64,000 nt of DNA from Xylogone sp. PMI_703. Its lineage: Eukaryota; Ascomycota; Leotiomycetes. This document shows, piece by piece, positions 11,882 to 23,699 of the stretch; position 1 is the first letter of the stretch; every line of letters starts with the position of its first letter. The position numbers were made by a program, and so were the translations under genes. The notes beneath the pieces were generated by a model. The model worked only from the letters and a program-made list of their open reading frames with translations. It was not told where the DNA came from and did no database searches. The stretch is taken from assembly GCA_021399445.1 (NCBI GenBank), contig JAJTUQ010000002.1:1922001-1986000 (forward strand), written 5' to 3'.

Positions 11882-13966
11882 ATGGCGACCCCCTTTCGGA
11901 AACCATCTAGCTCAGATGAAGGTTTCTTTCTACCCGTTCCGGTGCTTCCAAATCAATTTTACGATGATGTCAGCATCCAGCGCGCCGTGAAATGTACATA
12001 GCCCTTTCCAGCCAAAGTCACATGCAAACCATGTATGCTAACATCCGCTGGCACAGTTTTCCTCTCAAGTCCAGTAATTGATGCTGCGACTCCCGACCTA
12101 GCTGATCTAGGTCGTCAGGTCCTATCGAAGCAGATTCTTGACTGGGTAACAGAGGCAGAACACAACACACCATATGTGAAAGGAAGTGGTAGAGATGCTT
12201 TTGGACGGAAGAAGAGCGAGCTTGTCGTCACGAATGGTTGGACCCAGCTGCAGAACTTTGGTATTGAACGAGGGTATGTTGCATCCAGCCAAGTATAGAT
12301 AGGCGATAGATTGCTTATTTCCGTCTGAAACACAGTTTTGTTGCCTTTGGATATGAGGGAAAGCATGGTGAAGTTACCAGGATAATCCAGCAGATGCGGT
12401 ATGTGGAACGAATGAGTAATTCAGCATTACAAGGTACTGACATTGAATAGGAATTATCTCTGGGACGGATCTTGCGGCAATGTGCTCTGCCCAAGCGCAA
12501 TGCAGGATGGCGCTGCGAAGTTGCTTGCAAGCCACCTCTCGTCTACAAAACTGGACCCCCTCCGTCGGCGAGTCTTCCAGCGAGCATTTGACCACCTAAT
12601 ATCGAGGGACCCTATGGATGCCTGGACAAGTGGGCAGTGGATGACGGAGCGTCCAGGAGGGAGTGATGTCTCACTGACGGAAACAATTGCGACATACTCT
12701 CCAGACTCTGCTCCCTCAGACGAAATGCTTGGACCATGGAGTGTCAGTGGGTTCAAATGGTTTTCTTCGGCAACTGATTCTTCCATGACTGTTCTGCTCG
12801 CTCAGACCCCGAAAGGCTTAAGTGCCTTCTTTGCACCTATGCATCGCACACCACAAGAACCACAAGTGATCGGCTCGACGGATGGAAGAGAGCTTAACGG
12901 AATATCAATATCTCGCCTAAAGAACAAGTTTGGAACAAAGAGCCTTCCCACTGCAGAGCTTGAATTGAAAGATACTCGTGCCTATCTTATAGGAGATGAA
13001 GGACATGGTGTCAAGCAGATTGGCGCAGTCCTCACAATGACAAGGATCTATACTGCTATGAGTGGAGTGGGATATCTTGGTCGTGGACTGGCAATTGCCA
13101 AGGCATTTGCAAGGCTACGAGAAGTTGGAGCAACCAAAGGTAAAAGGGTCAAGCTGACTGACTCCCCGTTACATATGGATACTTTAGCTAGGATAACTGG
13201 GAACTTACATGCAATGAACCTCTTCCTATTCTTTGTATGCTGGCTTCTTGGTATAGATGAGCAGCAGGACCCCGCCACTAGCAAATCCTCTGCTGCTATT
13301 GAGATACTAAGACCTGAGAGTAGATCTGACGTGGCACTATTATTGCGAGCTCTAACATCAATTCTCAAAGCTGTGGTCTCCAAAAGGTCGATCCAAAACT
13401 TGCAGGAATGCATGGAAGCAATGGGCGGCGTCGGGTATCTTGATAACGCCGAAAATGAAGCCATAAATATCGCACGACTATTTCGCGATTGCTGTGTCTT
13501 GAGCATTTGGGAAGGTACCACAGATGTGCTAGCTACCGACACGCTGAGGGTCTTCAAAGGCCACCAGGGAGAGGAAGTGCTTTCTGCTTTGGACCGCTGG
13601 GTTGCCAAAAGCGTGGGCACGCAAGACGGCGATCTTGCAGAAGAGAAGAAATCTATCTACCAAGAATGGCAAGAACTTCGAAAGGAGATAGGTGCAGGCG
13701 ATCAGGCTAGCTTAACACCGTCTGCGCGCGACATCATGTTCAGAGTCGGAGACGTGATTATCGGTATCCTCCTTGTAACCGATGCAAGTCAAGATATGAG
13801 CCCCGCATTCTCGCATGTTTGCCAGAGGTATCTTAGAGAAGCAGGAATCTCTAAGAATAACGGCCCAGTAAGAGTTAAATCCCTGAAGGAGTCTCTTGCT
13901 CTAAATCAATCAATTGTATTTGGGGAAGAAGCCAGCAAGTCCTCCCTTTATTCATCCAAGTTGTAA
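11882..13966 (+). CDS. Acyl-CoA dehydrogenase family protein (AidB-like)
   Basis: Spliced model join(11882..11993,12057..12273,12336..12398,12451..13966), 635 aa, with introns of 63, 62 and 52 nt and consistent phases. The N-terminal helical domain carries GWTQLQNFGIERGFVAFGYE. The middle beta domain begins with the acyl-CoA dehydrogenase signature MTERPGGSDV (residues 195-204). The C-terminal helical domain has CMEAMGGVGYLDNAENEAIN and then FRDCCVLSIWEGTTDVLATD, typical of the FAD-binding C-terminus in AidB-like members. The chain is longer than mitochondrial beta-oxidation enzymes (about 400 aa), which also fits the AidB-like subgroup. No mitochondrial leader or obvious peroxisomal SKL end is visible (the C terminus is SSKL, with SKL as its last three residues, which would in fact fit a PTS1 signal). 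Substrate unknown. A SnoaL-like gene follows on the same strand. Confidence 0.9.
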
Positions 13967-14453
13967 GTCGAAAGTTATACAACTGGCTAGACCAGCCGTT
14001 ATGCTTCATCTTATGTATTAGTTTTGTTTTGAATATTTGAAATCATAGCATGTATTACCATCTTCAAAGGGAACATGTGTTATCAAAATTGAAAGTTTAA
14101 ATACGAGCTAAAAGCGGGCCTATTCATACTCAATCCATAAGTCCCGTACGAGGCTTAACGCACACCCCACATTCCCCACATGCTAGAGACCACTAGTCCC
14201 GTCGGTCCCATCATAATAAACTTGGGCGGTCACTACCAGAAGTACGTGTGCTTTACTGGGAATTTTGCGATCCAAACTGTATATAAGTACTTAAGATATA
14301 TATAATATATTTCTAGCGAAACATTCATTGTTCCCATCCAAGAAGGAAATAAATTTCAACTCTACTTAGATGCCGTGTATATATCGATTGTCCACTCATA
14401 GAAACTAGAACTCGATCACAAGAGGTTTTATATCAAATCCTCTACCTAGCAGC
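13967..14453. other. Spacer between dehydrogenase and SnoaL-like gene
   Basis: About 490 bp, AT-rich near 14280-14310 (TATATATAATATAT). It likely holds the dehydrogenase 3' UTR and the promoter of the next gene. Confidence 0.4.
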
Positions 14454-15130
14454 ATGACCTTCCAAGACAAGCTCGAAATAAAAGACCTCCTCGTCCGAGA
14501 ACGGCATTACAGAGATAGCTGTCAATGGCAAAAATTGCGAAACGCATACCATCCAGATGCATCAAAGACTTCCATTAATATCACATGGTACTGTACCGTA
14601 GACTATGAGATTCCACCAAAGCTCCGTTGAGATGTCCAGGTTTAACCATTTGAACTAGGTTCTCAGGTGACGCAGATGGATTTGTGTCCGGATCAGAGAA
14701 GATGTCTTCAGGTGGAGTCTCAGCAATCCACGCCATGCAACCTATTGACGTCGAGATCAACGGCTCCAGGGCCTTCTCAGAATCCGCGGGAAGTATTACC
14801 ATCCGCTTCGTTCAGGGATCGGTCGAATACGATTGCACAGCCCTCTGCCGTTTTCTCTCCAGGTTGGAGAAAGTGGAGGGTGAGTGGAAGTTACTTACAT
14901 TGGAGTGCATTTATATTCGAGACAATATCGTTCCGACGACGCCTCAGAAGGGTGGTGGAAGTGACTTCGTGATGACTGGGTCAGCTGTGACGAGGAAGAG
15001 TTATAGGTGTTTGGGATGGTTGTTGACAAGTCAAGGCTTTCCTGTTGGAAATGGCATGCCTGGTGTGGATGACCCGGAAACTGTTAAAGCCGTTATGGGG
15101 AAGCATCGGAAGTGGTTAGAAGCTGCGTAG
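14454..15130 (+). CDS. SnoaL-like domain protein
   Basis: Spliced model join(14454..14587,14659..15130), 201 aa, one 71-nt intron. Splicing joins NIT and W to FSGDADGFVSGS, giving the typical NTF2/SnoaL cone fold order: an N-terminal helix pair (KDLLVRERHYRD and WQKLRNAYHPDAS), a short strand around the splice, and C-terminal strands (DVEINGSRAF, SITIRFVQGS, VEYDCTALCRF, WKLLTLECIYIRDNIVP). Small SnoaL-like proteins act as cyclases, isomerases or dehydratases, or as ligand-binding modules. The function of this one cannot be read. Alternative acceptors downstream would create an early stop, so the acceptor at 14658 is preferred. Same strand as, and close to, the acyl-CoA dehydrogenase. Confidence 0.75.
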
Positions 15131-16254
15131 TATTTTGCGAACGAATAACTTTATGCAGCCTTTTCTTTTCCCTCTTTTTTGGCCATGTGGTCCAATGTGA
15201 AGCACTTATGCGGCAAGACTATCCCATGGCATTCGTTTCGTTCTGGGGGTTGGCCATCTTGCATAATGCCAGTAACAATGTCTGAGTGAACAATTCTACC
15301 TTAGGATAAGTGTAGAGATGAACGAAATGAGAGTAGCCAACAAGCAGAAGGAAAAGTGTCTCCACTGTAATAAAAGAGTCAAGAGAAAAAGTGCCAGGGC
15401 GCAGAAGCATGAAGGAAATGGAACTTGAGAAGTTCAAATCAAGCCGTTATACTTGTGTTCGACTATAGCCTTTTGATTAAGCTTGTAGATTCGGAATGGG
15501 ACCCGAATAAGAGCAAACATGTCTGATCCAGGATCGATGCGTATTTCTTTATGCTATCAGGTACATCAGTAAACAGGCCACTATAATTCTGCCCTTAACA
15601 GTCAGCCGTCGGCCTCAAACTGCCTATGAGCCTCAGATAAGTAAGTCGAAAGCAGCTTAAGGTGACTGATATTGTCTATTTCGTTTATGCCTTACATATG
15701 AGGTTCTCAGACAGCGACCTAAAATTGGAGTATCCTGAAGCATCAGGGGCAGGCGATGTAACCTCCATCAGGCGCCTCGTCATCTAGCGTGTAACAGCAG
15801 CTGAAATCTCCTCCTTCTCTCAAATCTAGTGGCTCTGCAGTAACTCTAACCGCCCAGTCGATAAGTCCAGAGATAGTGAGAGGTCTGCAGAGCACTGGAC
15901 CTCCTGCGGAGCAGCCGGCACTCCCACCATCCAGAACAACGATTGGTTTCAACGCGCCGAGAAGATAATGGCTGTTTCCTTCTTGTTCCTAGGAGGGCCG
16001 AGAGCTGTCGCATAATCACCCGTCTCAACTGGGAAATATGGCTAGGTAATCCGGTAAGGCGTCGTCTCAATTGAGCAAGTCGCTAATCTCTCAACGTCTT
16101 CCTTTGCGCGTCTTGCTTTTCGCTCTCTTTCCTTTTCTCTTTTCCTCCCCAAGTGCTTCTGGTCAAGTAACTTCGGTCGTTAATTTCGTGATATCACTCT
16201 TTATCTTTTTCCTTCTTTTGTACTTTATTTGCCACAATCGTTCATAGCAGAAAA
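15131..16254. other. Intergenic region, promoter of the UstYa-like gene
   Basis: About 1.1 kb. The last 170 bases are strongly pyrimidine-rich (runs of CTTTCCTTTTCTCTTTTCC), typical of a fungal core promoter and leader. A minus-strand Cys-rich open frame lies at 15743-16008; see the findings. Confidence 0.4.
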
Positions 16255-17245
16255 ATGGCTTCAAAATACGTGCCGGTCCAAGACGAGGAGAAGTTCGAGG
16301 AGGTTGACTTTCGCAAACGATCCAACTCAACACACAGCTTCGGTTCGACGTTGTTAGCGGATGACTATCAGGATGCGGATATTGTGGAATCATCGAGATG
16401 GCAGTTTAGTCAAAAGTGGATGTGGCTGGTCCATGTCGTGCTCCTTTCCTTATCGTTTACGATGTTTGTCTCTGCATATTATAACCGATTGTCAACTTTG
16501 ACGCACGTGCAATTGTTTTCAGCATACTGTAGGTCGATATTTATAGTGGTTTTAGATTTTGCGATGCTGATCGATTGTAGCGCCTGCTGCTCCAGCTGTT
16601 GAGTACAAGAGTGTGAAGTTCAATACGACAGTGGGAGATGCATCTCCGTATGTTGGCTATGGGGCAGAAGTAGATGCCGCATGGCATGCGATGTATTATG
16701 ATGGTAGGTGTGGAGATGAGACGGTGAGAATTTCAGTGCGATACTGACACGGGGACAGTCGGAGACCAGATGATTTCGGAAATGCAGCTCGAGACGCTCG
16801 GAATGCCAAAGACCTCAATAAAAGTAACGAACCCAAAGACCGGTGCTGAAGGATATCGGGTAGGCCTTGAAGTCTTCCATCAACTCCATTGCGTCAATCT
16901 GTTGCGACAGCTAGCATACAAAGATCACTACGAGACGATCACTGGCGTGGCAAACCCGGAAGAATTGCAAATGCACACTGGTGAGAATATCTCATGCTCT
17001 TTCTTATACCAAATCGTACTGACACCCGCTTAGATCACTGCCTCGAAATTCTTCGCATGAATGTCCAATGTAATTCTGATATTGGACTCTACACATTCGA
17101 CATGCTCCCTGGCAGTTCCACACCATGGCCACAGCTTAATACACAACACACATGTCGAAATTTTGATGCCATCAAAGAATGGGCTACGGAACACTCCGTG
17201 GGACACATGGAAGGCCCAGTTGTAGAAATAGAGAAAGAATATTAG
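16255..17245 (+). CDS. UstYa-like protein (DUF3328)
   Basis: Spliced model join(16255..16528,16581..16703,16759..16980,17034..17245), 276 aa, introns 52, 55 and 53 nt. There is a cytosolic N-tail, then one membrane anchor (about residues 57-78, WMWLVHVVLLSLSFTMFVSAYY), then the DUF3328 domain. Both HXXHC motifs of the family are present: HQLHC, and HTDHC created by the last splice. DUF3328 proteins include UstYa/UstYb-type oxidases, which perform oxidative cyclisation or hydroxylation in fungal RiPP and other secondary-metabolite pathways. Many members lie outside such clusters. No repeat-bearing precursor peptide gene is visible nearby. The gene looks complete, with no lost motif. Confidence 0.9.
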
Positions 17246-20200
17246 AGCAAACTAATCTGAACGAGTATATATGGTCTGATCTACGTTTGCCTGTGGTTTG
17301 ATGATGATGGTCTTAGGTCCGGATTACTGTTAACTATGTACAGCACAACCGAATTATGACTCGCACCAGAATCAAAGTATCTTGTAGCCTTGCCATTACC
17401 ATTAACATCAATCAATCTAAACCACTCTGGAAGTTTATGAACGTGATACAACAGCTAAGGCTACATGACCCAAGCCGCGTTACACGAACCGAATGTGTCT
17501 CAGGTAACCCATGCAATATTAGCTCACAATCGAATCCCAGAATAGATTTAAGAGTAACACCCACCAAACGATGAGTAGCCCCTGCTCACAGCTGCAGTTC
17601 ATATTTCCGATCTTTCGAGCCCTTACATAAGAGCCGCTCATCAGTACCAACTGCATCAGCCAGTACTCTCGATATTGAAGAAACATCCATTTACATTGCT
17701 TTGCCGGTAAATCTACATTAACATCATATGACTCTTGTAAGTCATGTTCTCATAAAGTTAGATTTTCAAATGAACATTTTCACAAGCATGTTTCCCCGCT
17801 GAAGCTCAATCATATATAGGTTTCCTTTTCATTCTTCAACTACTTCACATAATGTTGTATCTTGCATAAATTTTGTTATCATACTCATACATATATTAAG
17901 ACAATGAATAAGGTGTTCTAGATCTTTTGACGACTATGGTCCAAGAGTTCCGCACCCTAAACTTTATAGTTATCAATTTACCTTATGTGCTGCACTGCAC
18001 ATACATTATAACACCCCGTTATCCCGCGTGCTCTACCCCTTGGGATGAAGCAAACATCACAGCCAGTACTGCAGTCAACTACACCATATTGAGCACTATT
18101 CCCATCTCCTTGTAGTTAGATAGACGTAGACGTTTGTTTCAATACAAGCACTCCCGACTCCACCGTGCTACGAGACTGGAGATATATCTCCAGGAAAGTC
18201 ATTTCACCTAAGCAGAGAAGTCAATAGCCTGTTGTATTATTAGCGCATGAGCATGCAGGATTGAGCTGGATACAACAATGGTGAAGACGATGAATCAAAG
18301 GCATAGTGTAGTTACTACACACTGCTATCCACCAAATTTATGATCTGAGAAACCTAACTGAAGTTGAAATTGAATCATCCACCGTGTATATACCACCGCG
18401 GATCCTCTTGAGAAGCCGTTCTCCACCGGGAGAGGAGATATTCCTTTGTGAAGAGGACGAAGGTTGATATTGGTGATTGAACAGCCTCGGCCTCGAGTCG
18501 TATTTTACCCCCGTGAAAATATCTTGATCCATCATTATCCTCTCTCGTGTTTTATTCCACTTCGTTCTTGCTTCCGTAGTTTTTCGAATTATATAATTAT
18601 ACACACCTCTCCCTTTTTCGAGACCAATCTGCACAAAATCTTAAGAAGAGAGATGAGTAACAAAACCCAGGCAACTTCTCCATAACAACCAATCCATGAT
18701 TAATAAAGCACACACACAAAAAAAACCCAAGTGGAAACAGAAAGGGAGAATTTCAACATAAGTGTTTAAAAAATAATCACACTCAAGCCTGCCCCTTCCA
18801 TACATAAATTACCAAGATCCCAACCATCAGCACAGCCATCACCAGACAACATCCATCTACCTACAAGCAAATACAACCCCCTCTCCTTCACAGTCCCTCC
18901 ATACCTTGTATCCTCACTCAAATCCCTCCCAAACTACCCCCCCGTACTACAGACTATAGTGTTAACAATACGCACTGCACTCTACAGCATTCCATTCGCA
19001 ATGAAGCACGACAGCCATTTGACTAAGTGAGAATACACCGTACTGCACTGTATTCCAGCAACGCAAACGCCCTAAACAAGCCTAGCTCTTCCCTTCCCCG
19101 CCGAGACCCTTAAGATCGAAAAAAATACGAGGTGGGACTGGGACACCCCGCTGCCGCATGCATAGGGCTGGGGGGATACGAGGTTAGTACGACGTACCCC
19201 TCCCTCTTACTGTACTGTGTAGACATACGGATAACATCGGACGACGTGTGGAGTACTACTGCACTAGATGTGTAGCTTGCTGCTATAACGATTGGGAGGT
19301 TCATCCGTTGTACTCCGGTGAGTGGGTAACGTGGTGATGAGATGGGATGTTCTATGCTTGGTCTTATATAGTTGTTGTACTTTCGTCTTGAAAGTAGAAA
19401 TAAGAGGTTTGAGCTAGAGAACAAGAAGGTCTAGAACGTCATCCGTGGAAGAGTAGAGGGGATATAAGACGTTTATTCGGCGATCTCCACGAAGCGTAAT
19501 TAGGATCAGTAGGAAAGTACAACCTAGCTTGTTGATCCCGTATCTACTGTGATGACCTAGTGCCCCTCTCGTATTCAACCTCACAGTAACATACCCCTCA
19601 CTCTACTGTAGATTCAAATCTAATCATGAAGATACCACAGTATCATCATAGACAGTAAAGCAATAACAGTCACCACACAACGTAAACAATCAAGATCAAA
19701 ATATTCTGCTAAAAAAGAGTCCAAAACATTTGGAAACTCTCTGAAATAATGATTTCTCTCTCCTCTGCTATATACAATTATCCACAAATAAATCCCAAAA
19801 CAGCAACTCCCGATCCCGGATATAAAGAAACTAAAAAATATGCAGTATCTGTGATCAAATAAATGCCCCATAAGCGAATGCTATTTGTCGAGCTAGATAT
19901 ATATAGATGTCATATATGAGAGAGATAAACAGACAGCAAAAGCGCACGCAAAGCAGCTAGTCATCCAATCGTCATGGTGATGAGAGACATTAAGTATAAA
20001 ATCAGAATAGTGTAATACAAGAGGATACTCTTTTCAAGGGAGAAAGTTGGTGTGATTATACTATATGCAAATCGAGGCAGCCTTTGCCTCCCTTATAAGA
20101 ACCCCTATACTCCAACGTGTGTTGCGCTCGCCATGTTAGGCGGGCAATGAAGAGAAACTCTTCAGGTTTTATTTTATTTGCCCTCTCGGTGGCCGTGTAG

Positions 20201-20384
20201 ACGAAACAAACTCGATCAAAAAGGGAATTCGTGATTATAATAGGTAATGAGATAGCGAGTGATGTTCTCTGATGTTCTCCTGGAGTGAAATCCAGGAGGA
20301 ACACAGGTCGAGGATGAAACGAATGAACCATGCTCAAGGGGATGTTCTGGAAGATCCGAGGGGAGCCAGATTGCTATCTGTCTC
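17246..20384. other. Long gene-free stretch (3.1 kb)
   Basis: Lies between the 3' ends of the convergent UstYa-like and TBC genes. AT-rich in places, with polypyrimidine segments near 18800-18930. Only short frames of unlikely composition. It should include two 3' UTRs. I see no RNA gene or transposon. Confidence 0.45.
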
Positions 20385-22658
20385 CTAAGACTTTCCCGCT
20401 TCTCTGACAGCCCGCATCCAGTCCTCCTCACTGATGCCGTCGAATCCTTTACTGACAATTTCTCTAACCTCAGCCTCGCTCTGAGTACCCAGGAGCTTGC
20501 CTTCTAATGTAACCAAATATGCCACTCCAGCTCTAACCAAAATACTGTCGCCCTCAAAGGCGACGACATCCCACAATCTCGATGCGTTATCCAAGCTCAA
20601 ATGCTCAGTGAACAGTCCCATGAAAATATCTCTGAGATAGACATCCGGATTCGGGACAATGGAGGACAGGTGCGAACTCAATCTTGGAGACTTCGCTTCT
20701 AGCTGGGAGAGTAGAAGGCTGTACGCCCGTGATATTCCCGATGGGTCGGAGGTTTGGAAAGATAGTGGCAGCGGACGGTTCAGGATGTTTGAGAGAGCAA
20801 GGAACGTTGCGGCGGGTGTAGGGAGGTTGAGAAGCAACAGCGCTGCTATGTTCTGTTTAATCTGTTAGCATTTTCTGCTTCGTCAGAGAGAACAAACAAG
20901 TAGTGTAAAACTTACGCTCGTCCCATGTACATAGCCTACGTCGCTCCTGTACATAGCATAGGCACTGAGAACATCCACCAATGGCTGATATAACGGTCCA
21001 TCTGGTTGGAAGATCTTCAATTCCGGGTAGGTGTTTTTCACATCCTTCTGGATACGATCCAGCCAGCTCTTCTTCCGTTCCTCCTCGGCACTCAATTGCG
21101 TACCCTTTTTGATGGTCTTCTCCAAAGATTGCGCTCTCCGTAGGGCAGCTTGAAACGAGGACTCTGTGAGTTCCAGTTCGTTCCCTATGGCTCTCTCCCA
21201 GACTCTTCCTCGACTTCGTGGGGCGATGCCACGCCACCAGAGCTCGCGCGTACGTTTCTGGCGAGTGACGTTGTCCCAGTTAGGCAGAACATGCTCTTCC
21301 CAAATGCGGAGCAGAGAGCTGACCGTGTCGTCTCGACACTCTGCATCCGCTTGACGCCTGGCTTCACGCTTGCGCTCGGCCTCGAGTGAGGAAGCCATCA
21401 TTTTCTGATACTCCTTCAAATGCCGCTTCTCTTCTGCTGGATCTTTCGGAGGGAGCCATGATGGCCGCGTGCGAGATAAAACAGCCTCCTTCTCTTTGGA
21501 TATGGGCAACGGATCGATCATGACATCCATTCGTCGCAGTGGGGGTAGGGCAATGATCGCAGACCTCGCACGTGGCTTTTCACTCATCGAACGGCTATTC
21601 AGGTTGGGGCGCTGCCTCTCCTCCATCGCCTTCTTCTCTTCGTCTTCAGCATGAGCCTCGAGTGCTTCGGTTAATGCCTTCGTCTCTTCGCTCAGTTCGG
21701 ATAAGGCGGCTGTCCAGCTCTTTGCTCGCGTCTTTTTCTCCGTGAAGGGAAACTGACCATTGGTAGATGATGCGCTGGTAATGCTGGCTCTGGGCGATTT
21801 CAAGGAGCCTTGTTCAACCGGGACTGGAGAGGTGCCATTTCCAATGCTCCGCACTCTTTCCTTGGGATTTCTCTCGGGACTCGTGGAAGCAGACGCAGGA
21901 GCGCTTGGGGTTCGTTCTCCCGGTGGCCGGGGAGAGATTGGGACGTTTTCCAGAAAGCAGTCATCCGGGACGTCATCACCATCGTCCTCATCACACTCTT
22001 TCTCCAGCTCCAGAACCGTCTTTTTCTCTTTCACTGATTGCCAGCTCAATCTCCTGGATTTGGTGGTAATTGCAGACATGTAACTCGGGCTATGGGGGAT
22101 ATGCGGGCTGGTGCTTCGATTTCGTCTCATGGAATGCAGCGAGGGCGTGCTCGAGCTCATCAAGCCCCGGCGAGACGAGGCCGAAGTACCGTGGGAGGGC
22201 ATCAAGCCCAGCCCATCCATGGTCGAGCTCTTGACCTGTCCCTTCAAGGACGGATACGCCGGTCGTCCATTGGAGGCGGTCAATTCCCTCTGCTGGCGGT
22301 TTCCCGTGGTCGGGGCCATGGGTACGCGTTTTCGATCTCGCGTGGAAGCTCTTAGGTCTGAGGCGTACGACGGAGCATAGGGCTGGGCGGAGGTCTTCAC
22401 CGGGAAGTCGCCAATCTCCCTCTCGGCGCGGGAATCGTCGTCCAGGCCGATGTCCTCGAAGTGGCTGGCATCATTGAGGACGCTGTTGTCGTCGGACTGG
22501 TAGGAGGAGTGGAAGGAGGAGGACTTGGAGGACTTGGAGTTGGTCAATTCAGGAGGCGAGCCGGGCGAGGGCGAGTCGGTATCGTCCAAGTATGCCACCG
22601 CCATAGCATCTTCGGGGGGCGAGATGCGGGCAACGGAGGCTCTTCTTAACGTCGCCAA
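20385..22658 (-). CDS. TBC (Rab-GAP) domain protein, catalytic fingers replaced
   Basis: Spliced model complement(join(20385..20852,20916..22658)), 736 aa, one 63-nt intron. About residues 1-430 are a disordered Ser/Pro-rich region with acidic patches; about 380-440 is charged and helical. The TBC domain starts near RELWWRGIAPRSRGRVWERA and continues through YPELKIFQPDGPLYQPLVDV to SNIAALLLLNL. TBC proteins stimulate GTP hydrolysis on Rab GTPases by an arginine finger (IxxDxxR) and a glutamine finger (YxQG). Here they read IQKDVKN (Asn542) and YVHG (His578), so normal dual-finger catalysis is unlikely. The rest of the domain looks intact, so it may bind Rabs without GAP activity or use another mechanism. 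The leader region upstream is long and of low complexity. Confidence 0.88.
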
Positions 22659-23627
22659 TGTGACGGTTTGGTTTCTTGGCAGGAAATTGGTGGGAAGTTG
22701 ATCGACGGAGGTATTTATTATATATATATTCCAGCTGGGGGGGCTCTCTCACGGTTTCTGTGGCTGAGCGAGAGACAGAGCCGAGGTTGGAAGGTGTATT
22801 AATGTTGTAATTAATAGCGAGTGATGAGCGATTGATTATTGGGAGAATCGTTGGTCAGGAAGTTTGTCGCCAGCGAGAGAAAAATGGAGTTCGAAGGGAA
22901 GCGGTTGAGCGGTGGTAATGAGCGTGGAGGGTAGGGATGGGCGAGGTGGTGAAACGAGCGTAAATTAGAAGGTTATTATTATTCCGACGAGCACAGAGAG
23001 CAGGCGGGCATGGAACCTGCAGCGCTTTGGGAGAGGAGATAGGGTAAAACGAAGGAAGAGAGGAGGTTGGGGAAAGTATCTATGTATAGAAAGGAGGAGG
23101 AGAAGACGAAGAAAGAGTTAACGAGCAGCAGACAAGGAAAACGAAGGACGATGACGGCAGCGAGAGGTGAGATTGTTGGATTGGAGGGAAAAGATGGGAG
23201 GAGCGATTGATTGGGGGATGGGGGTTGTTGAAGCAGGAAAAGCGCGCCCGATGGGGGTGGGAGGAGCAGCAGAGAGGGAGACAAGAGAGAGCGCGCGAGA
23301 GAGCCTAGAAGCCAGAGGCCGCTGGCTCGTGGGCGGGTGTTTGGTTGGTGCGCAGGCCCCCAGGAGCAGCAGGTCAGGTCAGCGAGGCCAGCCAGCAAGC
23401 AGGACCCTCTTTCTTGTTCTTGTTGGTCTTGTTGATTTTGATTCTTGGATCTTTTGCTGTTCTTCTCTTGCTTCTTGCTTCTTGCTCTTGCGCTTCTCAA
23501 CTTCTCAACTTCCTTTTTCCCTTTGCTGCCCCGTCCTTTTCTTCTCCTGTGGTATCGTGGTATTGTGGTACGTGAAGCTGCTTCTCTCGGTTTCCCCCTT
23601 TCGCGTGTGCTTTGTGGTAGCAGTTCC

Positions 23628-23699
23628 CAGCAGCAAGCAGCAAGCAGCAAGCACCAGCACCAGCAGCACCACCGCAGCAAGCAGTTACAGCAGCTCTGG
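23628..23699. repeat. Degenerate CAGCAAG/CAGCACC short tandem repeat
   Basis: About 70 bp made of CAGCAAGCAG, CACCAG and CAGCAC units, in the upstream region of the TBC gene. It causes several low-complexity open frames that are not genes. Confidence 0.7.

Noticed and set aside
14659..14680. Later acceptor (TTCTCAG) for the SnoaL-like gene intron
   Set aside because: Joining there gives an immediate stop (TGG TGA); the earlier ACTAG keeps the frame.
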